The translations under genes were made by a program, and so were the position numbers. Positions 1-7,779 of a stretch of 64,000 nucleotides of DNA are shown piece after piece. The notes beneath the pieces were generated by a model that made no database searches, was not told the DNA's origin, and worked only from the letters and a program-made list of their open reading frames with translations. The stretch's first letter is position 1; each line of letters opens with the position of its first letter. The stretch comes from Streptomyces cellostaticus (GTDB taxonomy: Bacteria; Actinomycetota; Actinomycetes; Streptomycetales; Streptomycetaceae), in the NCBI RefSeq assembly GCF_001513965.1, contig NZ_KQ948021.1, positions 264,562-328,561 on the forward strand. The letters run 5' to 3'.

Positions 1-430
1 CGGCGCCGGCGTCGGCGGCGGCCAGCGCCGTGGACAGTACGCAGCAGTCGGTGCTGACCCCGGCCAGGACCAGGCGGCCGTCCGGGCCGACGCGCTCGAC
101 CAGTTCCGGTGTCCATTTGCTGAAGGTGGTGGCTTCCACGACGTGGCCGGCCCGGGCGGCGAACTCGTCCGTCAGCTCCCACAGTTCCGCCTCCCGAGGC
201 TGGAGCGCGAAGGGCCACCGGGCGTAGTAGGCGCGCCAGGCTCCGGTGGGTTTCCCGGGTGCCAGGAAGCGGGTGAAGGCGACGCGGCCGCCGAACGCCG
301 GCAGCAGGCGTCGTACGCCCGCGGCCGCGTCGGCGAAACGGGGGGTGGCCCAGGGGCTCGCGGGGTCGGCGAAGACGCGCTGCATGTCGATGACGGCCAG
401 CAGCCCGGGGGCGGAGAGGGCAGGGGTCAT
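1..430 (-). CDS. isochorismatase-family cysteine hydrolase (3' end cut by window)
   Basis: The reading frame starts with ATG at 430 and leaves the window at base 1, so about 143 N-terminal residues are visible. It opens with an LLAVIDMQ stretch, the usual first strand of the isochorismatase fold carrying the catalytic Asp. Near the visible end is VSTDCCVLSTAL, the segment with the nucleophilic Cys. This family hydrolyses amide or vinyl-ether bonds in small molecules such as isochorismate, nicotinamide and ureido acids; the substrate is not readable here. Its start overlaps the stop of the NCS1 transporter by four bases (ATGA), so the two are translationally coupled and the hydrolase probably acts on the imported compound. 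Confidence 0.87.
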   Translation of the reverse strand, partial: MTPALSAPGLLAVIDMQRVFADPASPWATPRFADAAAGVRRLLPAFGGRVAFTRFLAPGKPTGAWRAYYARWPFALQPREAELWELTDEFAARAGHVVEATTFSKWTPELVERVGPDGRLVLAGVSTDCCVLSTALAAADAGA

Positions 431-1932
431 GCGCTGTACACCCCCTCGTTCGGTGACGGGCTGGGTGCCTGTGCCTCCTGCTCGCGCACCCGGCCCCGGC
501 CCAGCAGCAGCGTGCCGAGGAAGGCGAGCGCGAGGGCGGCCAGGACGCCGAGGTTGGCGTACGCCCAGGCGCCGCTCTTGCCGCCGAGACCGAACGGCTC
601 CAGGAGGTAACCCTGCCAGGTGAGCCAGCTGGCCGCGGTGTTGGTGACCAGGCCCCAGCCGACGGCGGTGGCGCCGAGGGTGAGCAGGAGCGGCAGGAGG
701 GGTACGTCGCCGTAGCGGCCGCGCGGGCGGTACAGGTCACCCTCGTCGTAGTCGCGGCGGCGCAGGGCGAGGTCGGCGAGCATGACCCCGCACCAGGCGG
801 CGATGGGGACGCCGAGGGTGGTGAGGAAGCCCATGAACTGGGCGAGGAAGTCGCCGGCGAAGAAGACGATGTAGACGGATCCCGCGATCATCAGGACGCC
901 GTCGAAGAGTGCGGCGAGGTAGCGGGGCACGCGCACGCCCGCGGAGAGCAGGGCCAGGCCGGAGGAGTAGATGTCGAGGACGGCGCCGCCGACCAGGCCG
1001 AGGACGGCGACCACGGCGAACGGCACCAGGAACCAGGTGGGCAGGAGCGTGGTCAGGGCGCCGATCGGGTCGGCCGCGATCGCCTTGCTCAGGGTCGCGG
1101 AGGAACCGGCCAGCAGGAGGCCGAAGACCAGCAGGAGCAGCGGGGCCGCGGAGGCGCCGAAGGTGGTCCAGCCGATCACGCCCCGGCTGGAGGAACCGCG
1201 GGGCAGATAGCGGGAATAGTCGGCGGCGGCGTTGACCCAGCCGAGGCCGAAGCCGGTCATCAGGAACACCAGCGCGCCGATGAACTGCTGCGCGGAGCCC
1301 GCCGGGATGGCGCTGACCGTGCTCCAGTGGATGTGGTCGGCGACCAGGGCGACGTAGACGACGGTGAGCACGCCCGTGATCACGGTGATCCAGGTCTGCA
1401 GGCGCATGATCAGGTCGAAGCCCATGACCCCGCCCACCACGGTCAGCGCGGCCACCACCATGAGGGCGACCACCTTGGTCTCCGTGCCGCCGCCCCAGCC
1501 CAGCCGGCTGAAGACGGTCGCGGTGGCCAGGGTGGCGAGCGAGGTGAGGACCGTCTCCCAGCCGACGGTGAGCATCCACGAGATCACCGACGGCAGCCGG
1601 TTGCCGCGCACGCCGTACGCGGCCCGGCTGAGCACCATCGTGGGCGCCGAGCCGCGTTTTCCGGCGACCGCGATGAAGCCGCACAGCAGGAAGGAGACGA
1701 TGATGCCGAGCACGCCGGCGGCGAGGGCCTGCCAGAAGGAGATGCCGAAGCCCAGGGCGAAGGCGCCGTAGCTGAGGCCGAGGACGGAGACGTTCGCCCC
1801 GAACCAGGGCCAGAACAGGGTGCGCGGGGTGCCCTTGCGCTCCGCGTCCCCGATCACGTCGAGGCCGTGCGTCTCCAGCTGGATCTGACGGCCGGTGGAT
1901 CTGCTGCCGGGGGATTCCTGCGGATGCGTCAT
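427..1932 (-). CDS. NCS1-family nucleobase/cation symporter
   Basis: A 501-residue membrane protein with about twelve hydrophobic segments. The N-terminal region (roughly residues 35-60) has the WPWFGANVSVLGLSYGAF pattern typical of cytosine/purine permeases of the NCS1 family. NCS1 proteins import nucleobases, hydantoins or related cyclic amides with Na+ or H+. It is translated first in an operon with the isochorismatase-fold hydrolase, which fits uptake followed by hydrolytic ring or amide opening; that link is inference. The start is the ATG at 1932, since no further good in-frame start lies upstream. The substrate (cytosine, allantoin or other) cannot be decided from sequence alone. Confidence 0.9.
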   Translation of the reverse strand: MTHPQESPGSRSTGRQIQLETHGLDVIGDAERKGTPRTLFWPWFGANVSVLGLSYGAFALGFGISFWQALAAGVLGIIVSFLLCGFIAVAGKRGSAPTMVLSRAAYGVRGNRLPSVISWMLTVGWETVLTSLATLATATVFSRLGWGGGTETKVVALMVVAALTVVGGVMGFDLIMRLQTWITVITGVLTVVYVALVADHIHWSTVSAIPAGSAQQFIGALVFLMTGFGLGWVNAAADYSRYLPRGSSSRGVIGWTTFGASAAPLLLLVFGLLLAGSSATLSKAIAADPIGALTTLLPTWFLVPFAVVAVLGLVGGAVLDIYSSGLALLSAGVRVPRYLAALFDGVLMIAGSVYIVFFAGDFLAQFMGFLTTLGVPIAAWCGVMLADLALRRRDYDEGDLYRPRGRYGDVPLLPLLLTLGATAVGWGLVTNTAASWLTWQGYLLEPFGLGGKSGAWAYANLGVLAALALAFLGTLLLGRGRVREQEAQAPSPSPNEGVYSA

Positions 1933-2073
1933 CGCCGACCTACCTGCCTACCTGTCCAGACGTGTCCGGTCGAGGCGAGGCTAGGCCGGTGCACAGGGGG
2001 CGTCAAGGAAGACGCACGGCCGGTGCGCCCCCCGCCGTGCATCTTCGTCACGGCCCCGGTGACCTGCGGGGCT

Positions 2074-3042
2074 TCAGCCCCTGAGCAGCTCGGTGAACCG
2101 TTCGGCGCTCACGTTGCCGCCGGACAGGATGACGCCGACCCGGCGCGGGAGCGGATCGACCCGGTGGGCCAGGAGGGCGGCCAGGGCGCTGGCGCCGCTC
2201 GGTTCCACCACCGTCTTCAGGCGCTCGAAGGCGAACCGCATGGCGTCCCGGATCTGGTCGTCGCTGACCAGTGAAATGCCGTCCAGCAGGCGCTTGTTGA
2301 GGGAGAAGGTGAGTTCGCCGGGGATGTCGGCGGCCTGTCCGTCGGCGATGGTGCGCGGCACGGGGATGGCGACCCGGTGGCCCGCTTCCAGGGACCGCTT
2401 GGTGTCGTCACCGGCCTCCGGTTCGACGCCGATGACACGGACGCCCGGCAGCAGCCCCTTGGCGGCGACCGCGCTGCCGGCGATCAACCCGCCGCCCCCG
2501 ACAGGCACGACCAGGGCGTCCAGCTCGCCCGCCTCCTCGATGAGTTCCAGGGCGGCCGTGCCCTGTCCCGCGATGACATGCGGGTGCTCGTACGGGGGCA
2601 CGAGGGCGAGACCCCGGTCGGCAGCGAGCGCCTCGCCGATCGCGACCCGGTCGCCGGTGTAGCGGTCGTAGGTGACGATCTCGGCCCCGTAGTCGGCCGT
2701 GGCCTCCAGCTTGGAGCGCGGGGTGTCCTCCGGCATCACGATCACGGCGGTGGTGCCGAGTTCGCGGGCGGCGAGGGCGACGGCCTGCGCGTGGTTGCCG
2801 GAGGAGTAGGCGGCGATGCCCTTGGCCAGCTGCTCGGCGGACAGCCGGGACGCGGCGTTGTAAGCGCCGCGGAACTTGAACGCGCCGATGCGTTGCAGGT
2901 TCTCGCACTTGATGTGGACCTCGGCACCGACCAGCTCGTCGAGGGTGCGCGAGCGCAGGACGGGGGTGCGGTGGGCGACACCCTTGATGCGCTGCGCGGC
3001 CTCCTGGACGTCCTGGAGCGTGACGGGCTGGCTGTGAGGCAT
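2074..3042 (-). CDS. threonine/serine dehydratase, catabolic type without ACT domain
   Basis: A 322-residue fold-type II PLP enzyme. Visible motifs are KFRGAYNA near residue 55 (the Lys forms the PLP aldimine), SSGNHAQAVALAA (substrate loop) and GGGGLIAG (phosphate-binding glycine loop). The reaction expected is L-threonine to 2-oxobutanoate plus ammonia, or serine to pyruvate. There is no C-terminal regulatory ACT domain, so this is the catabolic or EutB-like form rather than biosynthetic IlvA. I chose the ATG at 3042 because a GGAG lies about eight bases upstream; the frame stays open farther up but loses similarity. It is transcribed divergently from the DauR/YheO-type regulator, its likely controller. 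A serine racemase activity is possible. Confidence 0.88.
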   Translation of the reverse strand: MPHSQPVTLQDVQEAAQRIKGVAHRTPVLRSRTLDELVGAEVHIKCENLQRIGAFKFRGAYNAASRLSAEQLAKGIAAYSSGNHAQAVALAARELGTTAVIVMPEDTPRSKLEATADYGAEIVTYDRYTGDRVAIGEALAADRGLALVPPYEHPHVIAGQGTAALELIEEAGELDALVVPVGGGGLIAGSAVAAKGLLPGVRVIGVEPEAGDDTKRSLEAGHRVAIPVPRTIADGQAADIPGELTFSLNKRLLDGISLVSDDQIRDAMRFAFERLKTVVEPSGASALAALLAHRVDPLPRRVGVILSGGNVSAERFTELLRG

Positions 3043-3123
3043 GTACCTACTCCGTTCTGGGCACGACCGGCCGCCGGCGGGTACCGCCGGACGCGGGACC
3101 ACCGGGACCTTTCTGGAATCATT

Positions 3124-3138
3124 GTCTAACATGTAGAC
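3124..3138. promoter_or_regulatory. inverted repeat between dehydratase and regulator genes
   Basis: GTCTA-ACATG-TAGAC is a perfect inverted repeat with 5-base arms and a 5-base spacer. It lies in the 136-base divergent intergenic space, 41 bases before the regulator start and 82 before the dehydratase start. The position fits an operator shared by both promoters; the binding protein is inferred, not known. Confidence 0.4.
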
Positions 3139-3178
3139 GAGAAGTCCAGAGCACCTGATCGAGAGGGGAGACGAGCGG

Positions 3179-3880
3179 ATGACGGACGCGCGGGCAGCGG
3201 CGGCTGCACGGGCCCGGACCGGCGGGGCCACCGACGAGCAGGACGCGGTGATCGCCGCTCTCACGCCGGTGATCGACGGGATCGCCGCCACCTTCGGGTC
3301 CTGCTGTGAGGTGGTGATCCACGACTTCCGCCGCCCGGAGCACTCCGTCGTGGCCCTCGCCGGGTCGGTGACCGGGCGCGGGGTCGGCGGGTCGATGAGC
3401 GAGATCGGCATGAAGCTCCTGGCGCGCGGTGACGAGGCACGCGACGAGCTGAACTACCTCACGCGCACGCAGGACGGAAAGCTGGTCAAGTCCTCCACGA
3501 TGCCGCTGCGCGATTCCACCGGCGCGGTGTTCGGCGCCCTGTGCGTCAACCTCGACGTCACCGCGATCAGTCAAGTACACGCGCTGGTCGGGGAGTTGGC
3601 CGGGGTCGCCGGGGCCCCGGCGGGTCTGCCGACCACCACGTTCGGCGACGACATCGGTGCGGTCGTCGACTCCATCGTGGACGCCCGCCAGCTCAGCAGC
3701 ACCAAGACGTGGACGCACCTGGGCCGCGCCGAACGGCTGGACCTGTTCCGCGACCTGGACCGGCGCGGTGTGTTCGCGGTGCGCGGCGCGGTCCAGCAGG
3801 TCGCCGCCCGGCTCGGCATCTCACGGGCCTCGGCCTACAACTACCTGGCAGCCGCCAGGAACACCGACGCCACCGGCTGA
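3179..3880 (+). CDS. YheO/DauR-type transcriptional regulator (PAS-like domain plus HTH)
   Basis: A 233-residue protein. Residues about 20-130 match the YheO-like PAS domain (FGSCCEVVIHDF at its start, GALCVNLDVT at its end). Residues about 180-230 form the conserved C-terminal helix-turn-helix (GAVQQVAARLGISRASAYNYL). Proteins of this type, such as DauR of Pseudomonas, regulate amino-acid catabolic genes. The start is ATG 3179 with a GAGAGGGGAG ribosome site eight bases upstream. It lies head-to-head with the threonine/serine dehydratase, which is its most probable target. The ligand is unknown. Confidence 0.87.
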   Translation: MTDARAAAAARARTGGATDEQDAVIAALTPVIDGIAATFGSCCEVVIHDFRRPEHSVVALAGSVTGRGVGGSMSEIGMKLLARGDEARDELNYLTRTQDGKLVKSSTMPLRDSTGAVFGALCVNLDVTAISQVHALVGELAGVAGAPAGLPTTTFGDDIGAVVDSIVDARQLSSTKTWTHLGRAERLDLFRDLDRRGVFAVRGAVQQVAARLGISRASAYNYLAAARNTDATG

Positions 3881-3942
3881 CCTGGGCGGGCCCGGCGGGC
3901 GGGCCTCCCGCTCCGGCCGACGCACGGCGCGTCAACCGTTCG

Positions 3943-4112
3943 GTGGAACGGACGCCGACGGATGGCACCAAGGCGGCCTTCGAGGAGCGCTTCCCGGGCA
4001 TCGGCCTGACGCTGGTCGTGGACCACAGCAAGTACCACGACGCCTTCAAGGACCCGCAGGGTGCCTGGCTCCGGTTCATGACGGACCGCGCCGCGATCGC
4101 CGCGGCGAACCG
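3943..4112 (+). other. orphan coding-like fragment, no complete gene
   Basis: Between the regulator (ends 3880) and the kinase (ends 4136) one forward frame has almost exclusively G/C third positions and reads as a plausible protein piece (FEERFPGIGLTLVVDHSKYH, then AWLRFMTDRAAIAAAN). There is no convincing start or stop, and the frame simply runs on into the antisense of the neighbouring gene. I read it as a remnant of a lost gene. I do not recognise the family. Confidence 0.3.
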
Positions 4113-4135
4113 GCCGGCCCGCGCGGCCGACCGGG

Positions 4136-4753
4136 TCAGTCCCGCGTCCCGAAGGTCTGCCGAAGCCGTGCGAAGGCGGTGGGCCGCGGCCGGCCGGGCA
4201 GGAAGTCCCGGATACGGAGGGCGCACTCCTGCGGGGAGAGCAGGCTGGTGTCCACGTCGAGGTCGTGCGGCCCGTGGGAGTGCACCTGACCGTACTGCAG
4301 GGCGGCCAGCCCCGGTTGCCGGTCGCCCCGCTCACGCTCACGGCGTTCCAGCTCGGACAGCGGACAGCGGACCGCGACCAGGACCACGTCGTCGGGCACG
4401 AGCAGGTCGAGGAGGTCCAGCAGCCGCCAGCGGCGACTGAGCGGATGGTCCACGACGAGGTTGTTGCCGGCAGCGGCCATCCCGGCGACCGCGCGGTGGA
4501 AGCCCTTGGCGGTGCGGTCGATCTCGGCCTGGAGGTCCTCGTCGGCGAGGGGACGGCCACCGCGCATGGCGTGAAAGGCGTCGACCGGCAGGTGGAACCA
4601 GGTGCCGTCGAGCACGTCGAGCAACTCCCGGGCGATGCTGGACTTGCCGGAACTGGACGTGCCGTTGAGCAGGATGACCGTGCCCCTCGCGGCGGTGTCG
4701 GGGATGCGCGCGTGGTCCGGGTCGGCCGTTTCCGGGAGCGTCTGGGTCGCCAT
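4136..4753 (-). CDS. chloramphenicol phosphotransferase-like P-loop kinase
   Basis: A 205-residue protein with a Walker A loop, GTSSSGKSSIARELL, near residue 30, followed by WFHLPVDAFHAM, which carries the Asp used as catalytic base in chloramphenicol phosphotransferase (CPT) of S. venezuelae. Later come VVDHPL and VRCPLSELERRERERGDR, the lid region typical of CPT. CPT phosphorylates the primary hydroxyl of chloramphenicol for self-resistance; homologues without known substrate are common in actinomycetes. The start is ATG 4753, with GGAAGGAT about eight bases before it. It follows the MFS pump gene by 50 bases on the same strand and probably shares its transcript, an efflux-plus-inactivation arrangement. 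No chloramphenicol biosynthesis genes are seen nearby. Confidence 0.82.
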   Translation of the reverse strand: MATQTLPETADPDHARIPDTAARGTVILLNGTSSSGKSSIARELLDVLDGTWFHLPVDAFHAMRGGRPLADEDLQAEIDRTAKGFHRAVAGMAAAGNNLVVDHPLSRRWRLLDLLDLLVPDDVVLVAVRCPLSELERRERERGDRQPGLAALQYGQVHSHGPHDLDVDTSLLSPQECALRIRDFLPGRPRPTAFARLRQTFGTRD

Positions 4754-4803
4754 GGCGTGATCCTTCCGTCCGCAAGGGTCCTGAGCCGGTGCAGGTTCCG
4801 CGA

Positions 4804-6015
4804 TCATCGCATGGGGCGCGTCGGCTGAACTCTCCCTACTGCGGGCGGGCCGGGCCGGGCCGGCGCCGCGGTCGCGTCGTCCGTGGCCGGTTCGGGCAGG
4901 GTTCGGAACAGCAACCAGCTCAGCGCCGGCATCAGGACCAGCGGTGCCAGGGCGGTTCGCAGGGAGGTCGCGTCGGCGATGTGGCCGATGAGGGGGCTCA
5001 CCAGACCGCCGACGCTGACGGTCAGACCGAGGGTGATGCCGCTGGCCGTGCCGACCCGCGAGGGGAGGTAGTCCTGGCCGAGCGTGACCTGGAGCGAGAA
5101 CGGGACGTACAGGCCGGCCGAGGTCAGCGCCACGCACCCGTACAGGGCCGGCCCGGGGACGAACACCACGCCCGCGACTGCCGCCACCGTGCCGAGGTAC
5201 GCCCAGCGGGAGACCGCGACCCGGCCCCAGCGCTGGGCCAGCGCGCCGCCCAGCACGGAGCCCACCGCGCCACCGAGGTAGAGGACGAACAGCGCCGCGG
5301 TGCCCGCCGCCGTGCTGCCGCCCATGCGCTCCTTGGCATACAGCGAGACGAAGGTGCTCAGTCCGACGAACACGACCGAGCGGCACACCACGGCCAGCGA
5401 CAGTTTCACGAACGACGCCCGGTCGTCTCCCCCGGCGATCAACGCCGTACCGGTCCCGGCGCCCGGCCGCCGACCCAGTGCGCGCAGCACGGGCAGGCAC
5501 AGCGCGGTGCCGACGAGCGCCGGCAGCACCAGAAGCGGCGTCAGACGCAGTCCGCCGGTGCCCACCACGGCGGCCACCATGAGCGGGGCCAGCGCGAAGC
5601 CGATGTTGCCGCCCAGCGAGAACCAGCTCATGGCGCCGTGACTGCCCCCGCCGGCGAGCCGGGCGACGCGCGCGGACTCGGGGTGGTAGGCGGCCACGCC
5701 GACGCCGGACACCGCCACGAACAGCAGGGTGAGCCCGTAGGAGCCGCTCAGTCCGCTCAGGGCGATGCCCCCACCGCCCAGCAGCGTGCTGACCGGGAGC
5801 AGCCAGGGCATCGCCCAGCGGTCGGTGAGGGCGCCGAACACCGGCTGCGCCACCGACGAGAGCAGGGAAGCGGCCAGGACGATCCCCGACACGGCCGCGT
5901 ACCCGTAGGCGCGCTCGGCGACGAAGAACGGGACGAGGGACGCCACAGCGCCCTGGTAGATGTCGACGCAGGCGTGCCCGACGGACAGCAGAGTGATCGA
6001 TGCATTCCTTCGCAC
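4804..6015 (-). CDS. MFS transporter, fosmidomycin-resistance (Fsr) type
   Basis: About 403 residues with twelve predicted membrane segments. The N-terminus (LLSVGHACVDIYQGAVASLV) and the GVGVAAYHPESA motif in the first half are characteristic of the fosmidomycin-resistance subgroup of the major facilitator superfamily, proton-driven drug exporters. I chose the GTG at 6015 because it lies just before the first membrane helix; the frame is open farther upstream, but those codons belong to the divergent promoter and regulator. The gene lies divergent to an AraC regulator (54-base gap) and upstream of the CPT-like kinase, suggesting a regulated detoxification pair. Confidence 0.85.
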   Translation of the reverse strand: MRRNASITLLSVGHACVDIYQGAVASLVPFFVAERAYGYAAVSGIVLAASLLSSVAQPVFGALTDRWAMPWLLPVSTLLGGGGIALSGLSGSYGLTLLFVAVSGVGVAAYHPESARVARLAGGGSHGAMSWFSLGGNIGFALAPLMVAAVVGTGGLRLTPLLVLPALVGTALCLPVLRALGRRPGAGTGTALIAGGDDRASFVKLSLAVVCRSVVFVGLSTFVSLYAKERMGGSTAAGTAALFVLYLGGAVGSVLGGALAQRWGRVAVSRWAYLGTVAAVAGVVFVPGPALYGCVALTSAGLYVPFSLQVTLGQDYLPSRVGTASGITLGLTVSVGGLVSPLIGHIADATSLRTALAPLVLMPALSWLLFRTLPEPATDDATAAPARPGPPAVGRVQPTRPMR

Positions 6016-6069
6016 CCCGTCATGATCCGGAGCCGAAGCCGTGTCGTGCTTCCGATATCCTGCCAACCG

Positions 6070-6840
6070 ATGCCGCAGATCCGCCATGAGCCGATCGCTC
6101 CGACCCGCACCCGGCAGCTGGCGTCCGGCGCAGCGATAGACGCCCACCGGCACGACGACCACCAGATCGTCTACGCCGGCCGGGGGGTGCTGGCCGTCAC
6201 CACGAGCGCGGCATCCTGGGTCGCCCCCGGCACGCGCGCCATCTGGGTGCCGGCCGGCACCGTGCACGCCCACCAGGCCCATGGTGAGCTCGAACTCCAT
6301 CTGGTGGGACTGCCCGCGACCGAGAACCCGCTCGCCCTGGACACGCCGACCGTGCTCGCCGTGGGCCCGCTGCTGCGCGAGCTGATCGTCGCCTACACCC
6401 GCTCCCCCGACGACGACAGCCCCGAACGGTCCCGTCTGCGGGCGGTGTTGCTCGACCAGCTGCGGGCCTCGCCCCAGCAGCCGCTGCATCTGCCGACGCC
6501 GGCCTCGCCCCTGCTGCGGACGCTGTGCGACATCCTGCGCGCCGACCCGGCCGACGGCCGCACCCTGGCCGAGCTGGGCCGGGTGGTTGGGGCGAGCGAC
6601 CGTACCCTGTCCCGGCTGTTCCGCAGCGACCTCGGCATGACGTTCCCCCAGTGGCGCACCCAGCTGCGGCTGCACCACGCGCTGGTCCTGCTGGCCGAGA
6701 AGACGCCGGTGACGGCGGTGGCGCACCTGTGCGGCTGGTCGTCGGCCAGCGCGTTCATCGATGTCTTCCGGCGCACCTTCGGCCACACACCGGGTTCCCG
6801 TCATCAACGTGCTTCCCCGGCTGATCACTTCACCATGTGA
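6070..6840 (+). CDS. AraC-family regulator with cupin-type sensor domain
   Basis: 256 residues. The N-terminal half (about 1-130) is an AraC-type cupin sensor, with DAHRHDDHQIVYAG as the first conserved strand. The C-terminal part (about 150-245) is the double helix-turn-helix, with TLAELGRVVGASDRTLSRLF as one helix pair and VAHLCGWSSASAFIDVFRR plus FGHTPG as the standard AraC signature. It starts at ATG 6070, head-to-head with the Fsr-type MFS gene, and by position should control that gene and the downstream kinase. The inducer is unknown. Confidence 0.87.
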   Translation: MPQIRHEPIAPTRTRQLASGAAIDAHRHDDHQIVYAGRGVLAVTTSAASWVAPGTRAIWVPAGTVHAHQAHGELELHLVGLPATENPLALDTPTVLAVGPLLRELIVAYTRSPDDDSPERSRLRAVLLDQLRASPQQPLHLPTPASPLLRTLCDILRADPADGRTLAELGRVVGASDRTLSRLFRSDLGMTFPQWRTQLRLHHALVLLAEKTPVTAVAHLCGWSSASAFIDVFRRTFGHTPGSRHQRASPADHFTM

Positions 6841-6890
6841 CGAAGCATCCCGCCTGCCACGACCACGCCCAACCGGCCAACGCCGACGCG

Positions 6891-7706
6891 TCAGGGCATG
6901 AGCGGTCCGCACACCTCGGCGACCAGCCCATCAGCGGCATCGAGCGCGGCCGCGAGCACATCCGGGTCCGTGCCGGGCACGGCGAACAACTCGTGTGCGC
7001 GTGCGGCGAAGTCCGCCGGGGCACCGGGAAGCTCTCCCGCTGCCCGAACAGCCCCCTTCTCGTTCAGCACCCAGCAGCGGGCCTGGGCATGCAGGGCGTG
7101 CACCAGCAGCCCGACGGCACGGAAGAGGCAGCCGGCGACATAGAAGGCGTCGCCGCGTGCCGCTCCCTTGCGGGCGCAGGCCAGGATGAACGGCGCCTCC
7201 CACCGGGCGTTGGCGATCAGCGCCTCGCGCAGCGGTTCCGGATAGCGGCGTGTCTCCTGCTGCAGAGCATGGAGTTCGCCACCGGGATCTGCCAGGACAC
7301 GCCCGAGGGCGACCTCACCGACGTACGCGTGCGCATACACCCCGAGCGGGTGGCCGGCCTGTGTGCCCACCTCGAAGCGGCCCGCCCGGCACTGTTCCCA
7401 GATCCCGTGCACCCGGTCGAGATCGCGGTAGAGCCAGTCGACGCGGTCGCCGTCCACCGTCAGCCATGCACCGCCGTTCACCCATGGCCCCCAGCCACCC
7501 GGTTCGGTCACGTCCACCGCTTCGCCGGTCAGCTCGGTCGCCAGGGAGCGCAGTGCTGCGGTGTCCAGCGGCGGCCGGTAGTACAGGCCCAGATCGAAAT
7601 CGGAGTCGGGACGATGTGCTCCCCTCGCCCGACTGCCGCCCAGACACACTCCGACGATGCCGCCGACGCCGGTCAGCCGATCCGCGATCTCCTGCAAACG
7701 CTCCAC
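6891..7706 (-). CDS. nucleotidyltransferase-fold protein (aminoglycoside-nucleotidyltransferase-like)
   Basis: About 271 residues if translation begins at the GTG at 7706 (VERLQEIADRL); an ATG at 7775 would add 23 residues but has no visible ribosome site. The catalytic signature of pol-beta-type nucleotidyltransferases is clear: CLGGSRARGAHRPDSDFDLG, with the GS motif followed by D-x-D, near residue 20. Members add AMP or UMP to antibiotics, RNAs or proteins, or act as toxins. No obvious partner gene (HEPN/MNT antitoxin) is adjacent. It sits on the same strand 73 bases after the siderophore exporter, but a functional link is not evident. Confidence 0.75.
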   Translation of the reverse strand: MERLQEIADRLTGVGGIVGVCLGGSRARGAHRPDSDFDLGLYYRPPLDTAALRSLATELTGEAVDVTEPGGWGPWVNGGAWLTVDGDRVDWLYRDLDRVHGIWEQCRAGRFEVGTQAGHPLGVYAHAYVGEVALGRVLADPGGELHALQQETRRYPEPLREALIANARWEAPFILACARKGAARGDAFYVAGCLFRAVGLLVHALHAQARCWVLNEKGAVRAAGELPGAPADFAARAHELFAVPGTDPDVLAAALDAADGLVAEVCGPLMP

Positions 7707-7779
7707 GACCCGAAGTCTGCAGAACCGACCGACCGACTGCGACCGGATTTCCCCGTCCGGTCCCGGTACGAGCATCCGG

